A DNA stretch of 64,000 bases, from the NCBI RefSeq assembly GCF_014649335.1, contig NZ_BMSV01000005.1, forward strand, positions 124,001 to 188,000, written 5' to 3'. Under the pieces are notes generated by a model. That model did not search any database and was not told the DNA's origin. It saw nothing but the letters and a program-made list of their open reading frames with translations. Position numbers and translations under genes: made by a program. Shown in pieces: positions 1-8,076 of the stretch. How positions within the stretch are numbered: position 1 is the stretch's first letter; each line of letters begins with the position of its first letter. Origin of the DNA: Streptomyces roseolilacinus. Lineage in GTDB: Bacteria > Actinomycetota > Actinomycetes > Streptomycetales > Streptomycetaceae.

Positions 1-1
1 A

Positions 2-88
2 CACGGGCCCGACCCGTTCGGCGGTCCGGGCGGGAGCGGCGGTGCCCCCCGGGGCACCGGGGACGACGACGCGGAGGACGACGCATGA
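2..88 (+). CDS. C-terminal end of a gene cut by the window edge
   Basis: The frame read from base 2 stays open until the TGA at 86-88, and that TGA overlaps the ATG of the next gene as ATGA. The 28 visible residues are Gly/Pro-rich and end in an acidic stretch (DDDAEDDA). This is plausible as a disordered tail of a protein translationally coupled to the AAA ATPase. No domain is visible, so no function is given. The ATGA overlap is the only real support. Confidence 0.5.
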   Translation, partial: HGPDPFGGPGGSGGAPRGTGDDDAEDDA

Positions 89-1284
89 CCACCACGACCG
101 CGGCCTCCCCGGTGCCCGGCCCCCTCGCCGCGGCCGACGCCCTCAACGCCCGGCTGGGCGCCACCCGCACCGAGCCCGCCGGCAACCCGCGCCTGGAGGC
201 CCTCGCCCTCGCCGTCACCGCCAACCAGCCCGTGCTCCTCTGGGGCGAGCCCGGCATCGGCAAGTCCGCCGGGATCGGGCAGCTCGCCGCCGGGCTCGGG
301 CTGCCGCTGGAGACGGTCATCGCCAGCGTCCACGAGCCGTCCGACTTCGCGGGCCTGCCCGTCGTCGGCGACGACCCGGCCACGACCGGCGTGCCGATGG
401 CCCCGCCGGACTGGGCGGTCCGCCTCGCCCGCACCGGCCACGGCCTGCTGTTCTTCGACGAGTTGTCGTCCGCCCCGCCCGCCGTGCAGGCCGCGCTCCT
501 GCGCGTCGTCCTCGAACGCCGCGTCGGCAGCCTCCCCCTCCCCGCGTCCGTACGCGTCGTCGCCGCCGCGAACCCGCCCTCCAGCGCCGCGGACGGCTGG
601 CACCTCAGCCCGCCGCTCGCCAACCGGTTCGTGCACCTCCACTGGACCCACGACCCGCGCACGGTCGCCCGCGGCCTGGCCGGCACGTGGCCGGAGTCCG
701 GCGTCCCCGTCGTCGACCCCGCCAAGGCGCCCGGCGCCGTCGCCCGGGCCCGCGGCGCCGTCTCCGCCTTCCTCACCGCCCGCCCCGGCCTCGTCCACCA
801 CCTCCCCGAGGACGCCGAGAGCCGGGGCCGCGCGTGGCCCTCGCCGCGCACCTGGGAGATGGCGCTGCGCCTCCTCGCCACCGCCTACGCGACCGGCACC
901 GGCCGGGAGGCCCTGGCCGCCGCGCTGACGGGCGCCGTGGGGGAGGGCGCGGGCATCGAGCTGCTGTCCTACCTGGAGCACCTGGACCTGCCGGACCCCG
1001 ACCGGGTCCTGGCCGACCCCGACGCGTTCGCTCTGCCCGAGCGGGGGGACCGGCAGCTGGCGTTCCTCATCGCCGTGGTCTCCGCCGTCCGGAGCGACCC
1101 GACCCGGGAGCGCTGGGAGGCCGGCTGGGCGGTCCTCGCCAAGGCCGTCGAGGCGGGCGTCCCCGACGTGGCCGCCCGCGCCGCCACCGACCTCGCCGCG
1201 ATGCGGGAGGCCGACTGGCCCGTGCCGCCCGGCATCGACGGGTTCGTGGACCTGCTCCGGCAGTCCGGCGCCCTGGCCGGCTGA
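85..1284 (+). CDS. AAA family ATPase, MoxR-like
   Basis: A 399-residue ATPase likely acting in the cytoplasm as a chaperone-like remodelling motor. Walker A is GEPGIGKS at residues 54-61, Walker B is LLFFDE at 121-126, and a sensor-1 Asn sits in VAAANPP near residue 163. The stretch after Walker A resembles MoxR-type ATPases, which commonly pair with a VWA protein. The next gene is exactly such a protein, 10 bases downstream on the same strand. The start overlaps the stop of the preceding open frame as ATGA. The substrate is unknown. Family and pairing are well supported; the biological role is not. Confidence 0.85.
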   Translation: MTTTTAASPVPGPLAAADALNARLGATRTEPAGNPRLEALALAVTANQPVLLWGEPGIGKSAGIGQLAAGLGLPLETVIASVHEPSDFAGLPVVGDDPATTGVPMAPPDWAVRLARTGHGLLFFDELSSAPPAVQAALLRVVLERRVGSLPLPASVRVVAAANPPSSAADGWHLSPPLANRFVHLHWTHDPRTVARGLAGTWPESGVPVVDPAKAPGAVARARGAVSAFLTARPGLVHHLPEDAESRGRAWPSPRTWEMALRLLATAYATGTGREALAAALTGAVGEGAGIELLSYLEHLDLPDPDRVLADPDAFALPERGDRQLAFLIAVVSAVRSDPTRERWEAGWAVLAKAVEAGVPDVAARAATDLAAMREADWPVPPGIDGFVDLLRQSGALAG

Positions 1285-1294
1285 GGCACCCCGC

Positions 1295-2518
1295 ATGGCC
1301 GCCCCGCCGCCCGGCCGCCCCGGCACCGCGCCCGCCGCCCTGGACCGGACGAAACTGCTCGCCGCCCGCTACCGCGCGGCGACCGACCGCCCGTACCTGG
1401 CGTCGGCGCTGTACGCGCTGACCGTCGTCGAGAGCCACGACGTGCCCACCATGGGCGTGGACCGGCACTGGCGGTGCTACGCGTCACCCGCGTTCGTCGC
1501 CGCGACCCCGGTCGCCGAGCTGGCCGCCGTGTGGGTCCACGAGGCCGCCCACCTGCTGCGCGACCACCACGACCGGGCCGGCCGGCTCCCGGCCGCCGAC
1601 CAGCGCGACCGGTACCGCGTCAACGTCGCCCAGGACTGCGAGATCAACGACGACCTCCTCGCCGACGGCCTGCCCCTGCCGGCCGGCCGCGTGGAGCCCC
1701 GCCGCTACGGGCTGCCCGAGGGCCGGCTGTTCGAGGAGTACGTCACCGGGCTGCCGCCCGAGGTGCGGGCCCACGACTGCGGGTCCGGCGCGCACGGGCA
1801 CCGTTCGCCCTGGGACCTCACCGGACCGGGCGGCCCCGCCCGGATCGGCACCACCGAGGCGCAGGCCCTGCGCCGGGCGACCGCCGAGGCCATGCGCGCC
1901 CACCTGCGGGGCCGCGGCACTCTGCCGGGCGGCTGGCGGCGCTGGGCGGAGCAGGTCCTCGAACCGGTCGTGGACTGGCGCCGGGCGCTCGCCGGGGCCG
2001 TGCGCGAGGCCGCCGCGTGGGCCGGCGGCGCGGTCGACTACACGTACCGGCGCCCCTCCCGCCGGTCCGCCGCGCTGCGCGGGGTCGTCCTGCCGAGCCT
2101 GCGCCGCCCGCTGCCGCGGGTGGCCGTCGTCGTGGACACCTCCGGCTCCATGGGCGACGCCGAACTCGCCGCGGCCATGGCGGAGATCACCGGTGTGCTG
2201 CGCGAGGTCGGCGTGCGCGGCAACCGGGTCACGGTCCTCGCCTGCGACGCCGACGTGCACGCCGTGTCGCGGGTGACCTCCGCCGACCAGGTGGAGCTGG
2301 GCGGCGGCGGGGGGACCGACCTGCGCGTCGGGATCGGGGCGGCGTTGGCCCGGCGCGACCGGCCGGACGTCGTCGTCGTCCTCACCGACGGGATGACCCC
2401 CTGGCCGGACCGCGAGCCGTCGGGCTGCCGGGTCGTGGTGGCGCTGATCGGCCCGTACGCGCCGGAGCCGCCCGGCTGGGCGGAGACGGTGCGCGTCCCG
2501 CTGCCGGACGGGGCGTAG
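1295..2518 (+). CDS. VWA-like protein with putative metallopeptidase N-terminus (DUF2201 type)
   Basis: A 407-residue protein with two visible parts. The N-terminal half carries HEAAH at residues 82-86, a zinc-binding HExxH pattern as in the DUF2201 N-terminal putative metallopeptidase. The C-terminal half is a von Willebrand A fold with a MIDAS motif: DTSGS at 281-285, Thr341-Asp342, and LTDG at 363-366. The gene follows the AAA ATPase by 10 bases, so the two likely form one MoxR/VWA unit in which the VWA protein presents clients to the ATPase. That role is inferred from the family. Whether the HEAAH site cuts peptides is unknown. Confidence 0.82.
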   Translation: MAAPPPGRPGTAPAALDRTKLLAARYRAATDRPYLASALYALTVVESHDVPTMGVDRHWRCYASPAFVAATPVAELAAVWVHEAAHLLRDHHDRAGRLPAADQRDRYRVNVAQDCEINDDLLADGLPLPAGRVEPRRYGLPEGRLFEEYVTGLPPEVRAHDCGSGAHGHRSPWDLTGPGGPARIGTTEAQALRRATAEAMRAHLRGRGTLPGGWRRWAEQVLEPVVDWRRALAGAVREAAAWAGGAVDYTYRRPSRRSAALRGVVLPSLRRPLPRVAVVVDTSGSMGDAELAAAMAEITGVLREVGVRGNRVTVLACDADVHAVSRVTSADQVELGGGGGTDLRVGIGAALARRDRPDVVVVLTDGMTPWPDREPSGCRVVVALIGPYAPEPPGWAETVRVPLPDGA

Positions 2519-2538
2519 CGGCCCGGACCGGCGCGCCG

Positions 2539-2988
2539 TCAGGTGTCGGCGTCCGCCGGGCGGGGGAGCAGCAGGCCCAGACCGGTCATCCCCGTCCCGA
2601 GCGCGAAGTGCAGCCAGTTGTCGGCGGTGTTGACGGGCACGAAGTTCGCGGCGCTGTCCAGGTCGATGATCACCCCGTACACCGACAGCGCCAGGTAGAT
2701 CAGGCCGCCGACGACGAGGTACGGGCGGGCGTCGGCCGCCCTGCGGGCCGAGACGACGCCGGCGACGCCGAACAGCAGGTGCACGATGTTGTGGAGGATC
2801 GACACCTGGAACAGCCCCAGGAGCCTCGCGTCCGACCGGTGGGCGGCGAACGCCATCGTGTCGTAGTCGGTCGTGACCCCGGGCACGAAGCCCAGGGCGC
2901 CGATCAGCAGGAAGGCCACCCCCACCAGCAGCGCGGCGCGCCGCACGGGGGAGCCTGGTGTGGACGTCCTACGGTGTGCGCTGGTCAT
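2539..2988 (-). CDS. DUF4383 membrane protein
   Basis: A 149-residue integral membrane protein with four hydrophobic segments and the conserved DUF4383 look: a first helix ending GALGFVPG, then FQVSILHNIVHLLFGVAG, a third helix, and a last one with ADNWLHFALG. The His-containing second and fourth helices are typical of the family, whose function is unknown. The frame is open far upstream, but the ATG at 2988 begins the recognisable protein (MTSAHRR) and gives the usual length. It is convergent with the VWA gene, with only 20 bases between the two stops. Confidence 0.85.
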   Translation of the reverse strand: MTSAHRRTSTPGSPVRRAALLVGVAFLLIGALGFVPGVTTDYDTMAFAAHRSDARLLGLFQVSILHNIVHLLFGVAGVVSARRAADARPYLVVGGLIYLALSVYGVIIDLDSAANFVPVNTADNWLHFALGTGMTGLGLLLPRPADADT

Positions 2989-3130
2989 GACGGCCCTTCC
3001 ACCGGACGGCCGGGGCGGCCGGTCCGTGCTCGCGGCACCCGGCGGGTGCCCCGCCGGGCCCCCGGTCACCAGGGAGCCTATCCACCCCGCCCCGTGTCCG
3101 GGCCCCCCGCCACTCCGACGGCGGCACCGG

Positions 3131-4057
3131 TCACCAGGCCAGGGCCGCCAGGTGCGCGGTGATCCGGGCCCGGTCCCACGCCCCGTCCGCGACGAGGACC
3201 CGGTAGCGGCGGGCCAGGGTCCCGCCGGGCGGCAGCACCAGCTCGTCGTGGAACGCGAACGACGGCGCGACCGCCGCGAAGGGCTCGCTGCGGACGAACC
3301 AGTGCGCCGGGTGCGCGCCGCCCGCGCCGGTGTGGTCGTTCTCCGGGGCGTGCGCGAAGACGAGCGTGGCGTGCCCGTCGACACCGTCGTGCTCCCCGGT
3401 GTACGCCAGCCACTCCGCCTCGGCCCCCATCAGGGCGTCGCCCTCGGAGTCCGGACCGAGGACCGCGCCGCCCCGGAAAGCCCGGGGGCCGCGCCAGAAC
3501 AGCCCGGTGTACCCGGCCGCCTCCCGCCCCCGCGTCGTGGGGCTGCCGAACCGCAGCGGCTCGGCGCGCCGGTTGGTCACCGCCGAGGACCAGGTCAGCG
3601 CCCAGCAGCCGGCCGCCGGGTCCACGTCGTGGACCTCGATGCGGCGCAGCTCGTCGGCCCACGTCTCCCCGTCGTGCGGGTGCCAGGTCAGCCGCTCCTC
3701 GACGGTGGCCCGGCCGCCCCGCGCGTCGAGCCGGTCGAACGACCGGTGCGCCATGGACCCGACCCGCTCCGGCAGGGCGACGTACCCCTCGCCCGACACG
3801 TACGTGTCGCCGCCCCACAGGTTCTGCCCGGACAGGTACGAGGCCGTCATCTGCAGGCCCTTGTGCCAGCGGTGGTCGTTCGGCCGGTACCCGGTGACGG
3901 TGTGCCCGGCCAGGGTGCGCAGCGGGTGGGCGTACGGCTTGGGGGCCTCCCAGGCGGCCTCGGGCCGGTACACGTACCGCAGCAGCTCGACCCCGCCCGC
4001 CAGGACGGACACGTGGTCGCCGCGCGCGTGCGCGACCCGGGGCGGAAGGCCGCTCAC
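3131..4057 (-). CDS. PmoA-like (DUF6807) protein
   Basis: A 308-residue protein of the PmoA/DUF6807 family, read from a GTG that overlaps the stop of the oxidoreductase gene as GTGA, so the two are translationally coupled. Family-like features are RPNDHRWHKGL near residue 50 and an all-beta, Trp/His-rich remainder. The family is usually found beside Gfo/Idh/MocA oxidoreductases in carbohydrate loci, as here. The biochemical role is not established, and the old name 'methane oxygenase PmoA' is misleading. A function in plant-polymer sugar use is inferred only from the neighbours. Confidence 0.82.
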   Translation of the reverse strand: MSGLPPRVAHARGDHVSVLAGGVELLRYVYRPEAAWEAPKPYAHPLRTLAGHTVTGYRPNDHRWHKGLQMTASYLSGQNLWGGDTYVSGEGYVALPERVGSMAHRSFDRLDARGGRATVEERLTWHPHDGETWADELRRIEVHDVDPAAGCWALTWSSAVTNRRAEPLRFGSPTTRGREAAGYTGLFWRGPRAFRGGAVLGPDSEGDALMGAEAEWLAYTGEHDGVDGHATLVFAHAPENDHTGAGGAHPAHWFVRSEPFAAVAPSFAFHDELVLPPGGTLARRYRVLVADGAWDRARITAHLAALAW

Positions 4058-5250
4058 CGGGCGGCCTCCTCGCGCGCCGCCGCCGTGCCGCCGGCCGCGG
4101 CGGGGGAGGGAATCGCGGCGGGGGAGGAAGCGGTCGCGGGTGCCCAGCCGGGGGTGCCGCCGTGCAGCGACGTGTGGAACGGGTCGCCCGGACCGATGTC
4201 GCCGGCCCGTACCGCCGCCCCGGTGAACGCCGACTTGTACAGGGCGGTGACGAGTTCGAGGCTCTTGCGGCCGTCCGGGCCGCTGCCGCGGGGGCGCCGC
4301 CCGGCGCGCAGGTCGGCGAGGAGGCCGCGCAGCTGCGCCAGGTGGGAGCTGGGCTCGTCGGGGCCGAAGTCCCGCCAGCGGGCCGCCTCCTCGGGGTCGA
4401 CGCCGGGGGCGGGGGTGATGCGCCAGTCGGCGTTGCCGTACCCGTACAGGTGGGTCAGCTCGACGGTGGCGCGCTCGCAGTCGATCCGGACGCGGCTCAC
4501 CTCGTCGGGGCTCAGCACGCTGTTGACGACCGTGGCCAGCGCCCCGCCGGCGAACCGGACCAGTGCCGTGGACACGTCCTCCGTCTCCACGTCGTGGACG
4601 AGCCGCCCGGCCATGGCGCGGATCTCCTCCCACGGGCCGAGCAGGTCGAGCAGCAGGTCCATCTGGTGGATGCCGTGCCCCATGGACGTCCCGCCGCCCT
4701 CGGTGTCCCAGCGGCCGCGCCACGGCACCGCGTAGTAGTCGGCGTCGCGGTACCAGGTGGTCTGGCAGTGGGCGACCAGCGGCCGGCCCAGCGCGCCCCG
4801 GGCGAGCAGCCGCCCGACGTGCCGGGCGCCGGACCCGAAGCGGTGCTGGAAGACGATCGCCGCGTACGGGCCGGGTCCCGGGCCCGCGCCCTCCGCCGCC
4901 TCCATCGCGTCGAAGTCGGCCAGCGAGGGGCACGGCGGCTTCTCGCACCACACCCACGCCCCGGCGCGCAGCGCGGCGACGGTCTGGTCGCGGTGGAAGC
5001 GGGGCGGGGTGCACAGCACGACCAGGTCCGGCCGCCGTTCGGCGAGCATCAGGTCGTGGTCCGTGTACGCGTGCGGGACACCGGCCTCCCGGCAGAACGC
5101 GGCGACCGACCCGGCGTCCACGTCGCACGCGGCCACCACCTCCAGCGGCTGCTCGGCCGCGAGCGCGGCGAGGGCCGGCAGGTGGCCGTGCCGGGCGATG
5201 GCCCCGGTCCCGACGACGGCGACGCGGACGGTGTCCGAACGGAACGTCAC
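4054..5250 (-). CDS. Gfo/Idh/MocA family oxidoreductase
   Basis: A 398-residue NAD(P)-dependent sugar or cyclitol dehydrogenase. The N-terminal Rossmann motif is VGTGAIA at residues 13-19, and the family signature EKP is at 103-105, its Lys being the usual catalytic base region. It is first in a two-gene operon with the PmoA-like gene, which overlaps its end by 4 bases. A LacI-type palindrome lies about 20 bases upstream of the ATG, so sugar-responsive repression is likely. The last 30 residues are Ala-rich and probably disordered. The substrate cannot be read from the sequence. Confidence 0.88.
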   Translation of the reverse strand: MTFRSDTVRVAVVGTGAIARHGHLPALAALAAEQPLEVVAACDVDAGSVAAFCREAGVPHAYTDHDLMLAERRPDLVVLCTPPRFHRDQTVAALRAGAWVWCEKPPCPSLADFDAMEAAEGAGPGPGPYAAIVFQHRFGSGARHVGRLLARGALGRPLVAHCQTTWYRDADYYAVPWRGRWDTEGGGTSMGHGIHQMDLLLDLLGPWEEIRAMAGRLVHDVETEDVSTALVRFAGGALATVVNSVLSPDEVSRVRIDCERATVELTHLYGYGNADWRITPAPGVDPEEAARWRDFGPDEPSSHLAQLRGLLADLRAGRRPRGSGPDGRKSLELVTALYKSAFTGAAVRAGDIGPGDPFHTSLHGGTPGWAPATASSPAAIPSPAAAGGTAAAREEAAR

Positions 5251-5268
5251 CCCACCCCCCAGACGTGC

Positions 5269-5282
5269 AGTAAGCGCTTTCT
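5269..5282. promoter_or_regulatory. LacI-family operator-like palindrome
   Basis: The bases AGTAAGCGCTTTCT contain the palindrome AAGCGCTT at 5272-5279. This is the typical core of LacI/GalR-family operators. It lies 19 bases upstream of the Gfo/Idh/MocA gene on the minus strand, where a repressor would block transcription. No LacI gene is in the window, so the repressor is encoded elsewhere. Confidence 0.6.
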
Positions 5283-5365
5283 CGCGACGGGGAGAACCTA
5301 GGTCCGGGACGGCTCCCCGTCAAGACCGGGGGAGGGGGCGGGGGGCGCCGGGTCCGGCCGGCGGG

Positions 5366-6337
5366 TCAGGCCGTCAGCCTGCCCGGCAGCCAGCGCAGTT
5401 GCGCCGCCTGCTGGTACGCCTCGCCGCCCTCGTGGTCGTTGAAGGCGTACACCTCGATCCGCTTGTCGTCCGGGGCGTACGCGTTGAACGCCGCGAACAC
5501 CGTCGACGGCGGGCACGTCAGGTCCTCCAGCGCGGCGGAGAACAGCGCCGGCGCCGTCGCGCGCGCCGCGAAGTGCACCCCGTCGAAGTAGGCGAGGGTC
5601 CGCGCGACCCGCTCGACCCTCCCGCGGTGGGTCTTCAGGTACTGGCCGATCTCCCGGTACGGGTGGCGGTCCGTCACCGTCGTCGCGCGCGGGAAGTCGC
5701 ACAGGAACGGCACGTCGGGCGCGACCGCCGCCAGGTCCGGCACCAGCCCGGCCACGGCCAGGGTGATCCCGCCGCCCTGGCTCGTCCCGGTCACCGCCGT
5801 GCGCGAGGCGTCCGCCAGCGGGTGCGACCGGGCGGCCTCCACGGCGCGCACCGCGTCGGTGAACACCCGCCGGTAGTAGTACGCCGACGGGTCCTCGACG
5901 CCCCGCGTCATGAAGCCGGGCACGGCGGGGCCGCTGCCCACCGGGTCGGGGGTGTCCCCGCCCGCCCAGCCGCTGCCCTGGCCCCGGGTGTCCATGACGA
6001 AGTGCGCGAACCCGGCCGACGCCCACAGCAGGTGGGTGTGGGGCAGGCCGCGCCCGCCGCCGTACCCGACGAACTCGACGACGACCGGCACCGGTTCGGT
6101 CACCCCGGCGGGTATGACGAACCAGCCCTTGACGGGGTGGCCCCCGAAGCCGGCGAAGGTGACGTCGTGCACCTCCACGGTGGCGAGACCGGTGTCGACC
6201 GGTTCGAAGCGCGCGCCGAGCGGGTGGGACCGGACCTCCTCCAGCGTCTCCGCCCAGAACGCGTCGAAGTCCTCGGGCTCGACGGACGAACTCCGGTAGG
6301 TGCGCAGCTCGTCGAGCGGCAGATCGAAACGTGCCAT
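5366..6337 (-). CDS. Acetylxylan esterase / cephalosporin-C deacetylase family (CE7)
   Basis: A 323-residue alpha/beta hydrolase of carbohydrate esterase family 7, which removes acetyl groups from xylan and xylo-oligosaccharides. The nucleophile motif is GTSQGG with Ser186, the family RGQG motif is at 118-121, and the catalytic His lies in NDHEGG near the C-terminus. No signal peptide is visible, so it should act in the cytoplasm on imported oligosaccharides. The ATG at 6337 is preferred to one 21 bases upstream because AAGGA precedes it at a good distance. It is divergent from the secreted GH5 gene, consistent with a plant-polymer locus. Confidence 0.88.
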   Translation of the reverse strand: MARFDLPLDELRTYRSSSVEPEDFDAFWAETLEEVRSHPLGARFEPVDTGLATVEVHDVTFAGFGGHPVKGWFVIPAGVTEPVPVVVEFVGYGGGRGLPHTHLLWASAGFAHFVMDTRGQGSGWAGGDTPDPVGSGPAVPGFMTRGVEDPSAYYYRRVFTDAVRAVEAARSHPLADASRTAVTGTSQGGGITLAVAGLVPDLAAVAPDVPFLCDFPRATTVTDRHPYREIGQYLKTHRGRVERVARTLAYFDGVHFAARATAPALFSAALEDLTCPPSTVFAAFNAYAPDDKRIEVYAFNDHEGGEAYQQAAQLRWLPGRLTA

Positions 6338-6446
6338 CGGGGCATCCTTCTTGATCATCGGAATCGGACGAGCGCACCCTACGCGGCCCGGTCGTGTCCC
6401 GGCAGGGGCCTTGCGGCGCGCTCGGGCGAGCTGCTACCCATTGGTT

Positions 6447-6459
6447 AGGAAAGTTTCCT
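6447..6459. promoter_or_regulatory. Palindrome upstream of the glycanase gene
   Basis: AGGAAAGTTTCCT is a perfect 6-base inverted repeat around one central G, in an AT-rich island (TTGGTTAGGAAAGTTTCC). It lies 41 bases before the GH5 ATG and between divergent genes. I have the impression of similar sites upstream of other secreted streptomycete hydrolase genes, but cannot check that. It is probably an operator controlling the glycanase and perhaps the esterase. Confidence 0.5.
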
Positions 6460-6500
6460 TCCAGTCCTCGGCTCTCAGCCCCATCCGCATCGGAGACCCC

Positions 6501-7940
6501 ATGAGAACGGCACGGACCTGGACACGCGGGCTCGGCACGGCAGCCGGCGCCCTCACCACCGCCCTGCTGCTCGGACTCACCACCGCCCCGCCCGCGACCG
6601 CCGCCACGACCCACGAGGCCGAGCAGGCGACCGTCTCGGGCGGCACCGTGGCGTCCGACCACGCCGGCTACACCGGCACCGGCTTCGTCGACTACGACAA
6701 CACCGGCGGCGGCCACGTCGAGTGGCGCGTCGACGCCGCCCGGGCCGGCACCGTCACCCTCACCTTCCGCCACGCCAACGGCTCCGCCGCCGACCGCCCC
6801 CTGGACATCGCCGTCAACGGCACGACCACCGCCCGCGCCAAGGCGTTCCCCGCCACGGGCGCCTGGACCACCTGGCGCACGGTCGGCGTCACCGCCTCCC
6901 TCAAGGCCGGTGCCAACACGATCCGCGCCACCGCCGGCACCGCCGGCGGACCCAACCTGGACCACCTCGCCGTCACCCCGGCCGCCCCCGGCGACACGGC
7001 CACGCCGGCCGCCGTCAACGGCCGGCTGAAGGTCTGCGGCACGAAGCTCTGCAACCAGTACGGCAAGCCCGTCCAGTTGCGCGGCATGTCCACGCACGGC
7101 ACGCAGTGGTACGCCCGGTGCGTCACGCCCGGCTCCCTCGACGCCCTCGCCGGCGACTGGAAGGCCGACGTCCTGCGCGTCTCCACGTACGTCCAGGAGG
7201 GCGGCTACGAGACCGACCCGCGCAAGTACACCGACCTGGTCCACTCCGTCATCGACCAGGCCACCGCGCGCGGCCTGTACGTCATCGTCGACTGGCACAT
7301 GCTCGACCCCGGCGACCCGTACCACAACCTCAGCCGCGCCAAGACGTTCTTCACCGAGATCGCCCAGCGCCACCGCGGCAGGACGAACCTGCTGTACGAG
7401 ATCGCCAACGAGCCCAGCGGCGTGAGCTGGTCCCGGATCAAGGGCTACGCCGAGGAGCTGATCCCGGTGATCCGCGCCCACGACCCGAACACCCCGGTCC
7501 TCGTCGGCACCCGCGCCTGGTCGTCGTTCGGCGTCTCCGAGGGCGCGAACGAGTCGGAGGTCGTGGCCGCCCCGGTGAACGCCTCCAACATCATGTACAC
7601 GTTCCACTTCTACGCCTCCTCGCACCGCGACGCGTACCTGGCCACCCTCTCCCGCGCCGCCGACAGACTGCCCGTCTTCGTCACCGAGTTCGGCACGCAG
7701 GACTACGCGGGCGAGGGCGCCGACGACTTCGTCATGGCGCAGCGCTACCTCGACCTGATGGCCGCGAAGAAGATCAGCTGGGTCAACTGGAACTTCTCCG
7801 ACGACCACCGCTCCGGCGCCGTCTTCAAGACCGGCACCTGCGCGAACGACGGCCCCTGGACCGGCACGGCGTCGCTGAAGCCCGCCGGGGTGTGGGTCCG
7901 CGACCGCGTCCGGACCCCGGACGACTTCCCGACGGGCTGA
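6501..7940 (+). CDS. Secreted CBM (CBM6/35-like) - GH5 glycanase, probable cellulase
   Basis: A 479-residue exported enzyme. Residues 1 to about 33 form a signal peptide with an Arg start, a hydrophobic core and a cleavage region ending TAAT. Residues about 36-155 look like a CBM6/35-type module (HEAEQATVSGG, then a beta-sandwich ending NLDHLAV). The catalytic domain follows from about residue 175 (LRGMSTHGTQWY), with the acid/base Glu in IANEP and the nucleophile Glu in VTEFG, both diagnostic of GH5. Endo-1,4-beta-glucanase is the likeliest activity (GH5_2-like). An order with the CBM first is less common than CBM last. A strong hairpin follows the stop. Confidence 0.88.
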   Translation: MRTARTWTRGLGTAAGALTTALLLGLTTAPPATAATTHEAEQATVSGGTVASDHAGYTGTGFVDYDNTGGGHVEWRVDAARAGTVTLTFRHANGSAADRPLDIAVNGTTTARAKAFPATGAWTTWRTVGVTASLKAGANTIRATAGTAGGPNLDHLAVTPAAPGDTATPAAVNGRLKVCGTKLCNQYGKPVQLRGMSTHGTQWYARCVTPGSLDALAGDWKADVLRVSTYVQEGGYETDPRKYTDLVHSVIDQATARGLYVIVDWHMLDPGDPYHNLSRAKTFFTEIAQRHRGRTNLLYEIANEPSGVSWSRIKGYAEELIPVIRAHDPNTPVLVGTRAWSSFGVSEGANESEVVAAPVNASNIMYTFHFYASSHRDAYLATLSRAADRLPVFVTEFGTQDYAGEGADDFVMAQRYLDLMAAKKISWVNWNFSDDHRSGAVFKTGTCANDGPWTGTASLKPAGVWVRDRVRTPDDFPTG

Positions 7941-7961
7941 CCCGCAGCCCGGCCCCTCCCC

Positions 7962-8008
7962 GCCCCCGCCCGCCGCGGACCGCTGTGGTCCACTGTGCGG
8001 GCGGGGGC
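7962..8008 (+). terminator. Rho-independent-like hairpin after the GH5 gene
   Basis: A 12-base perfect stem, with the 5' arm at 7962-7973 and the 3' arm at 7997-8008. A smaller stem (GGACC/GGTCC) sits inside the loop. It begins 21 bases after the GH5 stop. There is no U-tract, which is usual for streptomycete terminators. Confidence 0.5.
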
Positions 8009-8076
8009 CACGGCCGTCCGGCCGCGCGCCCCCCACGCGCGCCCCGGCGCGCCGCGAGCATCCGACAGGAGGAGCA

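Noticed and set aside
42..1421. A long Arg/Pro-rich open frame overlapping the AAA ATPase
   Set aside because: It is a frame-shifted shadow; the real frame carries Walker motifs and normal codon bias.
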